Assembly: GCA_003996215.1 (NCBI GenBank)
Contig: QJPP01000003.1
Span: forward strand, 620,001-684,000
Source of the DNA: Jaltomata sinuosa
Taxonomy: Eukaryota; Streptophyta; Magnoliopsida; Solanales; Solanaceae
DNA length: 64,000 bases
Direction: 5' to 3'
Part shown: one piece after another, positions 37,240-48,208 of the stretch
How the letters are laid out: each line of letters opens with the position of its first letter
Numbering within the stretch: the stretch's first letter is position 1
Translations under genes and position numbers: made by a program
The notes under the pieces: model-generated
What the model saw: the letters and a program-made list of their open reading frames with translations, nothing else
Told to the model about the DNA's origin: nothing
The model's database searches: none

Positions 37240-37510
37240 TTGTGCGCCGCGATATGCGATTCGCACCAAGCAAGGTGTGGATCGCATGGCGTATTGCACA
37301 TGCCCTTTTTTTCCCCTGTGGTTGCCCAGTCATCTATTTCCTTGTGCGATGGAGGTGCGACACGCATTTGTGTTTGTGAGATCTGCACAGCACAACGTAT
37401 GTCACCTCCTTTTTTCACTTTTCCTCCGGGCCTTCTATTTTGGTGTGCAGTTGGCTGTGCGACATGTACAATTACTTGTGCAGTCTACACCATCCACCGC
37501 ATGGCACATT
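37240..37510 (-). promoter_or_regulatory. Internal word cluster upstream of the Athila-2 internal promoter
   Basis: Repeats of the TGTGCGCCGCGATATGCGAT and TTGCACATGCC type use the same TGCGA/TCGCA vocabulary as the element's LTR cluster. Confidence 0.5.
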
Positions 37511-37603
37511 TTGCCTTGTTTACCCTTGTCCATGTTTCCATTCGATGCATTCCCTACAGAACATCTAAAACAACAAACAATAACCAAAAACAAAGAAAGA
37601 AAC

Positions 37604-37650
37604 TTGGGTTGCCTCCCAAACAGCGCTTAATTTAACGTTGCGGCAGGACG
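37604..37650 (-). ncRNA. Post-ORF hairpin module of Athila-2
   Basis: TTGGG-TTGCCT-CCCAA (loop AGGCAA on the sense strand), next to AGCGCTTAATTTAACGTTGC. The same module occurs three times in Athila-3. Here it directly follows the gag tail because pol is missing. Confidence 0.55.
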
Positions 37651-37665
37651 ATGTTACCTCAATCC

Positions 37666-38993
37666 TCATTCATTTTTGGGGTTGTTGACGGTGTCGCTAG
37701 GCAGCATTCCCTTCATCCGTGGGTTCATTTGGCTTGATAGGTGGGTCATTTCGGCCTCAAAATATTTGATTGAGGAACTATAGGAGCTCTCCATTTGGTG
37801 AAGTGTAGAGACCTTCCTCTTTAACTCACTTACTCTCGAGTTTGTGTTATCCACCTTCTTAAGAACCAAGGACAACATGTCTTCTATCTTGGATTGGCCA
37901 GGATTGCTTGTGTCCGGTTGGTAGAGAGAATCAGATTTGTTTAGGGGATGTAAGGATTTGAGCGCCGGTGATTGAAGCGATCACCATCTTTATCTCTTTC
38001 ACGCCAATTTCCATCCCTCTATTTGTCTCTAATCCAACCTTGATTCTCCTCCCTCGGGCAATAATACCCGGGGCGAGAACCCACCGACACATAGCATAGC
38101 TTACCATCAATCTCAGTCATAAGCTCCACATCATTCACCTCAACCTCTGATGTACTCACTGTATTTACCTTCTTAACACCAGCTCCCATCACATGCTTGG
38201 CCATCAAGTCAATTTGTCTCATCATTTTAGCCAAAGCTTCATCTCACTCCTCATCTTTTCTCCTTGTTTCATTTGTCAAGATTGTTGAGTGCATTCTCGA
38301 AGTTGACACCTCTGCCTCTATCATATGCCAAGCTTGATTGGTCTTGGTCATTCGTTCTAATAGCTCCGAGGCAATATGAAACTCAAGGTCCATGAAGGTG
38401 CCATCTCTAAGATTATCAGCCACTGATTTGTTCATAGAGTTCAATGACCGGTAGAAGCTTTGGAGCAATACATTGTTTGACAACTCATGGTTTGGGCATA
38501 ATAGAAGCTTATTTTTGAATCGGAGCCAAACTTCATGAAGAGGCTCATCCAAAAATTGCCTAAAGTTGGTAATCTCATCTCTTAACTTCAACATTCTAGA
38601 TGGAGGAAAGAATCTCGAGGTAAATGCCTCAACCAACTCGTCCCAATATGTGATGGATCCATCCGGTAATTCTTCCAACCACGCTGTGGCTTCCCCCGTC
38701 AACGAGAAAGGGAATAGGAACAATCGGATGGACTCTTGGGAGATATTGTGGATCATGAATGGTTGGAAAATCTCCATGAAATTCCAAATATGCCGGTTGG
38801 CATCCTCGTGGGCAGCTCTACTAAATAGCCCCTTTATTTGAATCAAATGGATCATGGTGCTTATCACATAGAAGACAACATTTCTCGGTGTGGGGGGTAG
38901 GCGGATTGCACCTACATCTCCGTGCATCATTGGTTCAGCAGCGTTGGTGTTTTTGAAGCTGCCAATGCTCTCATTGTCCTCGGCTTCTTCCAT
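37666..38993 (-). pseudogene. Gag of Athila-2
   Basis: The first ATG in frame is at 38993-38991 (MEEAEDNESIG). Codons about 60-190 form the retrotransposon gag domain: FPFSLTGEATAWLEELPDGS, WDELVEAF, SRFFPPSRMLKLRDEI. The frame is open to about 38244, continues after a stop to 38019 (GYYCPREENQGW), then shifts to a tail ending PKNE at 37666. No CCHC knuckle is seen. The frame is well kept for 250 codons, so the protein may have been made until recently. It would form the particle for this pol-less element. Confidence 0.85.
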
Positions 38994-39097
38994 AGCTGAC
39001 CTGCTCAATCAACACTCAAAAATAACAAGAAGTAAAAGAAAACTAGCACTCTCAAGTTGAATTCATAACAACAATCAAAAACTAACTAATACTCAAG

Positions 39098-39115
39098 TCC
39101 CCGACAATGGCGCCA
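39098..39115 (-). other. Primer binding site of Athila-2 (tRNA-Asp type)
   Basis: The minus strand reads TGGCGCCATTGTCGGGGA, close to the TGGCGCCGTTGCCGGGGA complement of plant tRNA-Asp and typical of Athila/Tat elements. It starts 5 nt inside the 5' LTR boundary. Confidence 0.9.
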
Positions 39116-39119
39116 TTTT

Positions 39120-40629
39120 TTATAAATGATCAAATTATGGCTCTCCAATTAGGAGGTCACGGCGATCGCGTAGTCAAAACAAAATTTATAAACCCAACGG
39201 ATGTTGGGGTTGTACCCAAGGGACCTAATTTAGCTCATTAGAGATCGTGCAAAGTGATTTCAAAGTGACAGTGGTTGTTCAACAAACCAAAGCAATAAAA
39301 TGGTGGAATTGGGAAAGTTGCCACTACTAGCTCAATTCAAATAAAAACTATAAAATTGAGATGGGTGTACTAATAAGAACTAGATGACTAGGGGTGCATT
39401 TCCGATGGGGCATTCACTATAGGATAGGGTAGTCACTAATTCACTTAAATTCTCACCTATTGACATGGATAGCGTTGGTCATAAGTATGGAATGCTCTCT
39501 CTCGATCAACATCCACATATCCGATGATTTCTGTTAGAACATCATTCGGTGTGCTAAATAACCAACCAACATTTTCTTGGGGAGGTCGTCCTATTTCTAG
39601 CTCGGACCCTTAAATGGGAGATTCCGCGATTGGAGCTATGTCTAGCCTCCAATCTAAGTGGATTCCAAGTACCCACTAGCAATTTCACATCCACAACTAC
39701 AAAATTCTCTCTCGAGCAACTAAATAGCCAAGTAAGGAAAATTCATGTTTGCAACCACAAATTATTAGATTAAAACATGGTGAAATTACTAGACCCATAT
39801 TAGATAAGCAATTATAAAAGTGAATTAGCAACACCCACACCCATTAGCTACACACCCATCATCAATACACCCTTATACAAGAGAAATTAGCCACTCATAG
39901 AAGGAGGATAAGATATACCAGCTAGGTAAATCAAATTCCCATCCATTGTAGTTGATTTTTAAGTTCTAGAGTCAAATTAGGTATACAATTTGTCAACCAA
40001 AAGATTGGATTGAAAAGCCTCTTTCAATGGAGATAGAGAAAAGTGTTTACAAGACAAAATATCTTCAAGTTCTCTATTGAAATTCTCTGCTCAAAATTGT
40101 ATATACAAAACAAGCCTAAAATTGCCTTTTATATGTTCCCAAAATCGTCACATAAATTTAGGATAAAATTGTCCTCCGGATGGTGTGCGATGCGGTGTAC
40201 GATTCGCACGTCATAGTGTGCGTGTCGCACACCCACTTCAGGTTGACCAGTGACTTCAGTCGCTTAATTAGGCTTTGTGTGAAAGGTGATGCATTTCACA
40301 CCACGAGATATGCGCGTCGTATGGAGACTGCATGCCGTGGTAGAATTTTCAGTCATCTTGCAGCTTCATGCGGAGGAGATGTGAATCGCACCTCGACTTG
40401 TGTGTGTCACACAGCCACCGCACCTCTTGGCAGATTCTCCAGCTTTTCTCAACTCTTCACACTTAGCTCCTTTTTGGCTCTTTTTAGGTCCATATCCTTG
40501 TTTCTCCTCTTCTATCCAAAGTACCTGCATAGACATCAATAAAGGCCATAATAACCTCTTAATCAATTCAAAACGTAGTAATAATTCATGGATATAGGCT
40601 CAATAAGTTGGTAGATTACCGACTTATCA
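39120..40629 (-). repeat. 5' LTR of Athila-2
   Basis: It is a direct repeat of 30782-32292 and highly similar to it. A U3 word cluster at about 40180-40435 is followed (minus strand) by the TATA box ACATATAAAAGG at 40125-40136. The TSD CCCCT follows at 40630-40634. Confidence 0.95.
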
Positions 40630-40634
40630 CCCCT

Positions 40635-42110
40635 ATAGATGACTTCATGCCCTTATTGATGCGATGACAGACCCTTTTCCTGAGATGGCAAAGTCCCAGT
40701 CTCTCAAAGAGGGAGAGCTAGGGAAACGAGACTGGGTTCGACCATAGAGAAGGTGAGAGAGTCTGCTATGGAAATTACTTCCTTAGATGAAGGCTCTGAA
40801 GGGTCAGAAAGTGAGTTGTCATCCCAGGGACGGAGATTCTTGATGCATCCTATCCCGAGTTTGTGGCATTATATTATGAATTGGAGAACATTGAACAGGC
40901 TAATTCTCAAACTCGAGCTCCCATGGTCCCTCTTGGGTATAGTTCCAATGCCGCTGCTAACATGAGGTAGGATGTGCCTTCTCAGTTCCTTCCAGGAGTC
41001 CCATTCAAGGGCTAAGGCCTCAAAGGTCCTTCAACCTCTAATTCACGAGACCTTGGGTTATGATAGCCCAAAAACTCCTAGGTTGCGACCTCCTGTGAGG
41101 TCTGCAAGCCCCTACGCCTTAACAAATGCTTTTTCTTCCCTAGTCCAGGACCAACACGGTATCAGACAGTGATTGGGCTAACCTATCTAACAAATAAGTT
41201 GGATCCTCTAGAGTTAGATCGGCTGGAGTAGCTACTTACCTTACTGGTGTCCGAAGAAATCTGTTGGGGCAGATTTCATATGAGATGTGATAGCGATTTT
41301 CAACTTAAGGACTACTAGTTATAGTAGAGCCGACTCTAACATTTGACCAGAGAGGTCAGTCCTGGGAAATCAAAGAATAGAATGTTTGTTCTAAAGAAGA
41401 AGGTTGCCTGATTATTCTTTTCAGGAGCAAGCCATAAGGACTCTGTAGATCTCGAGAATGCATGTTCTAATGCTTGGACGGGCTCATCTGCTTCCAACAA
41501 TCCAACAAAGTGAGTTTCACAAAAGGGAGGTTAGCGAGATTCCAACTCTAAGGAAAGAAAAGAAGCTTTACCATGAACGGCAAGTCAGGTTTCACCATAT
41601 ATGTGTGGTACTCAGCCCCATGCAAACGTGGACTCCTAAGATACCCGATGAGATCAGTTTCACATCGAGACCAGTGGAGGTAGTCAACTATTTGATTAGT
41701 GCGTGGAAAAGATGATAGACTACCTTGGTCGAGGCCCATTACTTACTACTATCTAATAAGAGAGAGTTCCATGTGCCAAAGCAGGAACAATGTCTTTGGC
41801 ACTTCAAGGACATTTGGATAAATTTGCATGGATATGAAACAATGTTATTGGGGCTGAAGAGATATTTTATTAGCTGCAATATAAACATTAGAGTGGCTTT
41901 GACCAAACTCTCCCCGCTTATCTCATCAAACATCATCACATAATTCAAATCTTGTGTAGACATGGATCCCATTTGCTCTTTGTTCTACACATTGCAGTTC
42001 TTAGGTGCTCTCCGTCCAACCCTTTCTTTTTTCTCTATTTCTGCTATACTCTATTTCTATGTGTTAATACGTGTTTCTTCATTTTTTTTATCTTAATAAG
42101 TGTTTATTAA
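40635..42110. other. Unassigned flank of Athila-2
   Basis: Once Athila-2 is removed this joins 30463-30776. Short open frames exist on both strands (for example 41458-41715 + and 41739-41972 -), but I recognise no domain, and neighbouring frames are full of stops. It may be an old transposon or gene fragment. Confidence 0.4.
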
Positions 42111-42727
42111 AAATCATCAAATAATTAGGGATCGTTTAGTAGTAGATTAAAATTATGTGGGTATTTGTAATATATAAATTAGTTGTGATATAATTTACGT
42201 ATTATTTTATGCAAATATTACTTATGCTAGATTTGGTTATTCATGATCACTTATTTTACTTTCTATCCTGAATAATACAATATAGATTCTCTCATAACTT
42301 ATACATGTATTAGTTATGTAGGTTTCTAAATTGTAAATAACACTGTATTATTTTTATATATGAACATCTTACCTCTTGACCAACTACCAAATGTAGTATT
42401 GCTTATGAAGAATTCAATACTGCTTCTGATTTAATTTATGTGGCATCGTACGAATTTTGAGAGTCAGACAATTTAATTTTAACCGTGAATTCTAAGATGA
42501 AATATTTAAATTTTTTAAAATAAAATTTATATATTTAAAAGCTACGTAAAAAATATAATAAGTCACAAAATATTTACGCTCGATCTTTTTATTTATAAAT
42601 AATAGTTAATTTCTAATATTAGATCGTTAATATAATCAGTAAAGAAGCAAAAAAATATCAATATCATCATATTTAAAAAATTAAGATACATTGCAACTAC
42701 AATACTAATTTCAGATTATGATTATTG
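42111..42727. other. AT-rich DNA, possible MITE or Helitron body
   Basis: It begins near AGGGATCGTTTAGTAGTAG, which resembles the start of hAT-type MITEs known to me from Solanaceae. ACCAACTACCAAATG near 42380 could be the decayed opposite end. No coding potential. Assignment is weak. Confidence 0.3.
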
Positions 42728-42759
42728 GCCCGTGCAAAGCACGAGCTTTCCTTTTCTAG
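42728..42759 (+). mobile_element. Helitron-like 3' terminus
   Basis: GCCCGTGC-AAA-GCACGAGC forms an 8-bp stem with one mismatch. Ten bases later comes CTAG followed by T, as at Helitron 3' ends. The 5' end was not found. Confidence 0.45.
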
Positions 42760-42774
42760 TTCTTATTAGAAAGA

Positions 42775-42812
42775 CTAGTATTCATACTCACACGATGCGC
42801 GATGAATATTAA
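42775..42812 (-). mobile_element. Second Helitron-like 3' terminus, opposite orientation
   Basis: CTAG at 42775-42778 is preceded by A and followed by a decayed inverted repeat, ATTCAT with ATGAAT around CACACGATGCGCG. It lies only 15 bp from the other tail, arranged tail to tail. Confidence 0.35.
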
Positions 42813-43730
42813 AAAAAAATAATTGTAGCAAATTTTATATATCAAATTATTAATTCTAACATTATCATTACTGAGACTTCAAACTCCATTATTCATCTAC
42901 CTGCACGTCTTTAAATGATATTTTTAATGGTTTGTTATCAAAGTTACCGATAAAGTTTGTTCAATTAAGATATTGATAAAAACAAATGTACTGCTATAAT
43001 CTTTTTTATTAATTTCAACTGTCAATTAGTTTCTTAAAAAATGACACACTAACTGTATTATTTTCGCAACTATGCATTTGAATATTATTTTTGTGCGTTT
43101 AATCCTTCTGCTTAAATTGCATGATTTTCATTCATATTAGTTTATATTTCTCATATTGGTTATAGTAGACAGATCATTTTTTTAATTTAAAATAGTGGTT
43201 TAGAGGATTATGATTTAAAGTAATAAACCAAAGACTTATTCACATACTTATATTAATTTTTAACAGTTCAAGCATACAATCTTTACTTCAAGTCCCAAGC
43301 TTAACGGATTGTGCTAACAAAGTAATTGAAATCAAGTAGAGGTTCTACTTCTTTTGTATAAAATCTAGCAATATTTTAAATAATTGTTATGTTTGTGTTA
43401 TATCGCAATGAATAGTGAAGTTTTCATTCACTTTATTTTAATGTGTATTTTTTTTACAGTTTTAATGTATTGCTAGAATTCTTTTCATTGGTTTAAATTT
43501 AGAGATGACACTTTTAAATATTACAAAATTATTTACTTTAATTTTATTTGTGAACTTAGTTTAAAGTATAAAAAACCTCAATCTCCTCTTTATACATTAT
43601 TTTTAATACTAAATATTTAATTAATATTTTTATATTTAGAATTTTATCTATAAATCATATATGTCATGTTGTAAACTAAATTAATTTTTTCTGATTCAAA
43701 GAATAAATGGAGAAGTTCTTTTATTATTTT
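42813..43730. other. AT-rich DNA, nothing recognised
   Basis: It could be the body of the minus-strand Helitron-like element, but I found no TCTCTAC-type 5' end. No gene is seen. Confidence 0.4.
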
Positions 43731-45026
43731 TGAAAGTGCAAGAGGGGGGTGAATTGTTGTTTTTCATTTTCTGAGTCAACTGTCTGAAAGGGTCAGTCGA
43801 CTGCTATGCACAGATAAGCAGTTAAGTAAAAGTACAGAATTGTAAGTGCTATAAAATTAATTGACGTCAGATATTTTTATACTGATTGGGATCCAGAATA
43901 GATCTTACTCCAGTCCCATTGGGTTGCAAGGGTATTCTCTACTAGTTCTTTGGTGATTTTGTTTTGGATTCAAGCTTTGAGAGTATAGCTCCTATGTCTA
44001 CACTCAATTCTTTTTTTTTTATTTTCTTTTTCTCTTTTGATACAATGCCTCACCAACTATATTTTTTCTCTCCTCTCCTTTTCACTACATATTAAAACAC
44101 AAGGTAGTACAATACTTAATAAAAGTACAGCAAAGAACTTGAGATGGTAGAGACTGTTTGTAATTTTTCTTCTTCAATCTTCAAAGGCTTTTATAGAAGA
44201 TAAAGTAGCCGTTGGTGAAGAGCTTTTGTGAAGAAGGCAACCCAAGAGATTTGATCCTTGGAAAAAGGATATGAGAAATCCTATTTTCAAGAATAAGGAG
44301 GAGTCAATCCTTGACTCTTTGAGTTCGTTGATCTTGCTTTCTTTTCTATGCTTGATAGGATGCCCAGTACTTCCTTGATTTAAGCTTGGAATTTTTCTTT
44401 TCCATAACAGGTCCTTCAATAGGATTCCCTATTCAATGCTTGGTACTTGAGTTCATAAATAGAGGAGGATTACTGCTTCTTTCCAAATGCCTTGAGGTTT
44501 CAAGGAAATTCGAATTTCCTTGAAAGTCTTGATGATCCCTTTCCTTATTTTCCTTCCAAAATTAGAGTCAATCTAATTTTACTTAGATGAATCAATCTTC
44601 TGCTTCCTTGAATCATGCAAGATAATATTTTCTTTCCTTTGGCAAGGTCTTGAATAATTGCTTGGTACTGATCCCAAAATTAGAGTCAATCTAATTTTAC
44701 TTAGATGAATCAATCTTCTTATTCTTTCCATAGTATTTTGATCCTTGATAATCTTCATATTTGCTTCCTTATTTTTCTTTCCTTCTTGAGTATAAATCTC
44801 TCTTTATTGCTTCTTACTTGGTACTTGATTTTTCTTCCTTTTTGAGTAACGCTCCTTCATATTTTCTTTTCATGCTTGGTACTTGATTTTCCTTCCTCTT
44901 GGATAATGTTTTCCTTTCTTGCTTGGTACTTGCTCTTTCTATGATAAGTAAAATATCTTGAATCAATATTTTTAGGTAAGTTCCTACAAGGTGAAATTTT
45001 CATTCATTAAAATTAATACACTATCA
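43731..45026 (-). repeat. 3' LTR of a Ty1/copia element
   Basis: It starts TGAAAGTG on the plus strand and TGATAGTG on the minus strand, short inverted ends expected of an LTR. On the minus strand it is preceded by AAAAAGGGGGAGAT (45027-45040), a strong copia polypurine tract. Repeated GCTTGGTACTTG words occur at 44330-44940. The 5' LTR is outside the visible part. Confidence 0.7.
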
Positions 45027-45291
45027 ATCTCCCCCTTTTTGATGATGATAATTTTTAGGATTGTAAATGTGGTCAACTTTTCTTTTAAGAAAATGTCTAC
45101 ATCTTCTCTCCCTGTATCATTAACTTGCTGCTAGTTAAAAGCTAGTTGACTGCTCCCCCTGCTTCTATTATTCTCCCTCATTGACATCAATCAAAAATGA
45201 AAACAAGTATAGAGAGTAGAGAAACTACAATATAGATGATCTTATGGGCGCAAGTCCAGTTACAAAATAAAGAAACACTTCAAGGAAATAT
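45027..45291 (-). other. Copia polypurine tract and post-pol spacer
   Basis: This is non-coding spacer between the RNase H stop (45292-45294) and the polypurine tract at 45027-45040. Confidence 0.7.
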
Positions 45292-45537
45292 CTAAAAAGG
45301 TTTTGAAATAATGCCAAGAGATTTTCTAAGAGTGCAAAATCTTTCATCAAGCAAAGGTTTTGTTAAAATATCAGCTAATTAAAAATTAGTGCTCACAAAA
45401 GATAGTTCAATATCACCATTTAAAATATGATCTCTAATAAAGTGATGCTTGATATCAATGTGCTTAGCCCTAGAATGATGCATAGGAGTTTTAGTTAAAC
45501 AAATAGCACTAGAATTATGACACATAATAGGCACAGG
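45292..45537 (-). pseudogene. Ty1/copia RNase H C-terminus, truncated
   Basis: The frame has 82 codons including its stop and one internal nonsense codon. It contains HHSRAKHIDIKHHFIRDH and LADILTKPL, hallmarks of the copia RNase H tail. The upstream part is cut off at 45538 by the C-family LTR. CAGGT (45534-45538) would be the target duplication of that insertion. Confidence 0.85.
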
Positions 45538-45538
45538 T

Positions 45539-45762
45539 TGTCACGCCCCGAGCCTACCCCCTAGACGTAACACGGGACCCGACACCACAAGTGATCTCAA
45601 GCTAACCCTTTGACATTAGCATGACTTAAAAACTTAACATAAACATAAAGGCAGAAGCTTAATTGAAGTAATGAGCAACTTAATATGTTTTATAAATATA
45701 AGTCTAAGAATGACAATCTGAATTAAGCTGAATATCTGACTCTATGTTTGAAAGCCTCTACT
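45539..45762 (-). repeat. C-family LTR, part 1
   Basis: It starts TGTCACGCCCCGAGCC, the LTR 3' end in minus orientation. It is cut by D at 45762 and continues at 54896. Confidence 0.75.
45758..45762. repeat. Target site duplication of D (left copy)
   Basis: CTACT here is repeated at 54891-54895 beyond the other LTR end. Confidence 0.9.
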
Positions 45763-47973
45763 TGTCACGCCCCGAGGTTACCGCCTAGACGTAACACGAG
45801 ACTCGGGACCATGAGGATCCCAAGCTAACCCTTGGTCATAGCATTCTTAAGCATAACAAAGAAATAAGACATAGCGGAAGCATCAACATAAATTCCAAAT
45901 CGGAAGACATATCATAAATGTAGAGTCGAATAGAAAATACAACTCAGAAATTATCTCATAAGGTCTATGTCTGAAAAGCCTCTAATACTATCATAGAGAG
46001 TTGTTGGGAAAATAACCCCCCCCTAACAAACTCGAACATCTGAAAATAAAGAAAATAATAAACTGAGGTGGAGCCTAGCCCTCGGACTATGAGGACTCAC
46101 CAATAGCTAGGTAGGAGTGGCCAGATCTCTAGCCACGGATCTGAGTAGGAGTACCTGAGTTTGCATCATAAAAAGATGCAGCGCAATATGCATTAGTACT
46201 ATGGAATGTACTAAGTATATGAGAGATGCATAAGTAAGGAAAACATGTTTTAAAATGATATGATTTCATAAAGAAGGACCATAAACCAAAATCAAGGTAT
46301 AAAGAAAAATACATGAAACAAGGCTTAATTTTCATAACTTAGATTCATATAATTTCATAGCTTGAAAATAATACGTGGGAGTTTCTCTTAACCGACATTA
46401 AACCATGTTAAGCTACATGGAGTTCAGTGTCTTGCACCCACACTGAAAGAGTTGTCCTACCCGGCCAAGGTTAGAACCATTTCATACCAGGATCCTGTCA
46501 TAATAAGCCTCAACACTGGCAACCTACGGTGGCAACGTAGTTTTGAACTTGGGTTGTCTGAACCCTCGTCTCTCGGTGCTAAATACTACATCCAAAACAT
46601 AATAATAACATAAGCTCATATACATGCGACATATCTAATGCCAACTTGTTCATACTTGTTTATACTTGTTCATACTTGTTCATACTTGTTCATACTTGTT
46701 CATATACTTGTTCATACTTGTTCATACTTGTTCATACCCCGGATCGTCATACTACTCATGAGTTTTAGTTTAGAAAATAGCTCATGAGTAGTGATGGAAC
46801 ATCGGGTGACTTGCCTTGCATCATATTTCATTTCATGGAAAAACTTGCATACTTCATGACTTGTAAAATTTTGCATAGCTATAGTTCAATTTTCATAAAA
46901 AATATGTTTTCATAGAATCATAAGAACTAGGCATGCAACTTCATAATTACATAATGGCCATGATATCTAATCGTGCCTACATTCTCTTGAAAACATGCAA
47001 ATTCATGGGTTTATGCTAGAAATCAACTTTCATGCTTGGGCTTTTAAAATCAACAAGAGAATCATAATTAAATCATGGGTAATCAATAGAAAACCATAAA
47101 TTTAAACATAGAAACTGATTTCATAAACTTTCCCCAATTCTAGATCAAAACCCTAATTCATAACTTCATAATTCAAATTAATACTTGGCGATTTTTGGGC
47201 ACAAGGGTGAAAGGAACCCATTGTTAAAAGCTCACATATCTTGGATGAAGATTACCCATTTCAATGGAAAAGAATTGGAGACTTGACTTGGAGCTTGGAG
47301 ACTTGAGCTTGAAGAGGGATTTCCCTTTTTGGGAGGAGATTGAGGATCTTAGGATGAACTTAGGGTAATATGGGTGAAAACCTTTCTCAAAGTAAAACGA
47401 CTTCACTTAATATATAATAGGGTGGGAAATGACCCTGGGTTTTAATTAAAAGAAGCTGGAATTTCGGTCAACTTCAGTGTCCACGAGTGGAATCTACAAC
47501 TCGTAGACTTTTCCACGACACGTGGACTGCTAGTCGTGGAAGCTGCCTAAAAATTAACCTGCAGAAGGCATTCTATGGTTCAATAGGAGGACTCGTGGAA
47601 ACTTCCACGAGTCGTGGAATCCAGTCGTGGAACTCAGGCTAAGAAGTCAGTCTGCAGAAGACTTTCCATGAGTTAACAGGATGACTCGTGGAAGCTTCCA
47701 CGAGTTGTAGGGTCGAGTCGTGGAAGTCAGGAAAATGTTTGGCCTCTGATGGAATTCCACGAGTCAACAGCACGACTCGTAGAAAGTTCCACGAGTTGTG
47801 GAAGTGACTCGTGGAAGTCAGTACTAAAGCTGGTCTGTAGGGCTGGGATCACGAGTCCCTTCCACGACTTGTTGAACCTTCCACGACTCGTGGACTTGAC
47901 TCTTGGTCCCTGCAACTTGGATTTTTCTGAAATCTTTAACTTAGATAACTGGGTATGAGTATAGGGTGTTACA
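45763..47973 (-). repeat. 3' LTR of element D
   Basis: 2211 bp, starting TGTAACACCC at 47973 on the minus strand and ending GGGGCGTGACA. It has about ten CTTGTTCATA units at 46648-46737. The U3 word cluster (47470-47910) includes the 17-bp palindrome TTCCACGAGTCGTGGAA at 47603-47619. The TATA box TATATATTA lies at about 47408-47419. The leader donor is mutated from GT to AT. Confidence 0.95.
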
Positions 47974-48009
47974 ATATCCCCCCCCTTGGGATCATTCGTC
48001 CTCGAATGA
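47974..48009 (-). other. Polypurine tract and AGGA-loop hairpin of D
   Basis: On the minus strand TCATTCG-AGGA-CGAATGA (47992-48009) is a perfect 7-bp hairpin. It is followed by CCAAGGGGGGGGATAT, the polypurine tract, then the LTR. Confidence 0.75.
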
Positions 48010-48208
48010 AGGCTAGACAAGGGAAACTGAGGGGAAAACAGCCCAACCAAACATCAAAATATAGAAATCAAGGGGTAATCATAAACCCAGAACTTTTCAA
48101 CCTGAAAACATGATAAACTAACTTCGTAAAACATGGATGCATGCTAAAATCGTGATAGGAACTGATCGAGAAGAATCGGAGGGACATATTAAGGAGGAAA
48201 CTAGTACG

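Larger units (their letters stand above)
30782..40629 (-). mobile_element. Athila-2: Athila-like Ty3/gypsy element lacking pol
   Basis: Two 1.5-kb LTRs (30782-32292, 39120-40629), a tRNA-Asp primer site, gag, a gene in the env position, a polypurine tract and TSD CCCCT are all present on the minus strand. Between the gag tail (about 37666) and the post-pol module (37604-37650) there is no protease, RT, RNase H or integrase. An intact relative would carry several kilobases there, so pol was removed by a near-precise internal deletion. Confidence 0.9.

Noticed and set aside
45206..45222. TCTCTACTCTC on the minus strand as a Helitron 5' end for the tail at 42775
   Set aside because: It lies in the copia post-pol spacer, beyond an intact copia LTR boundary, and no target-site evidence links it.
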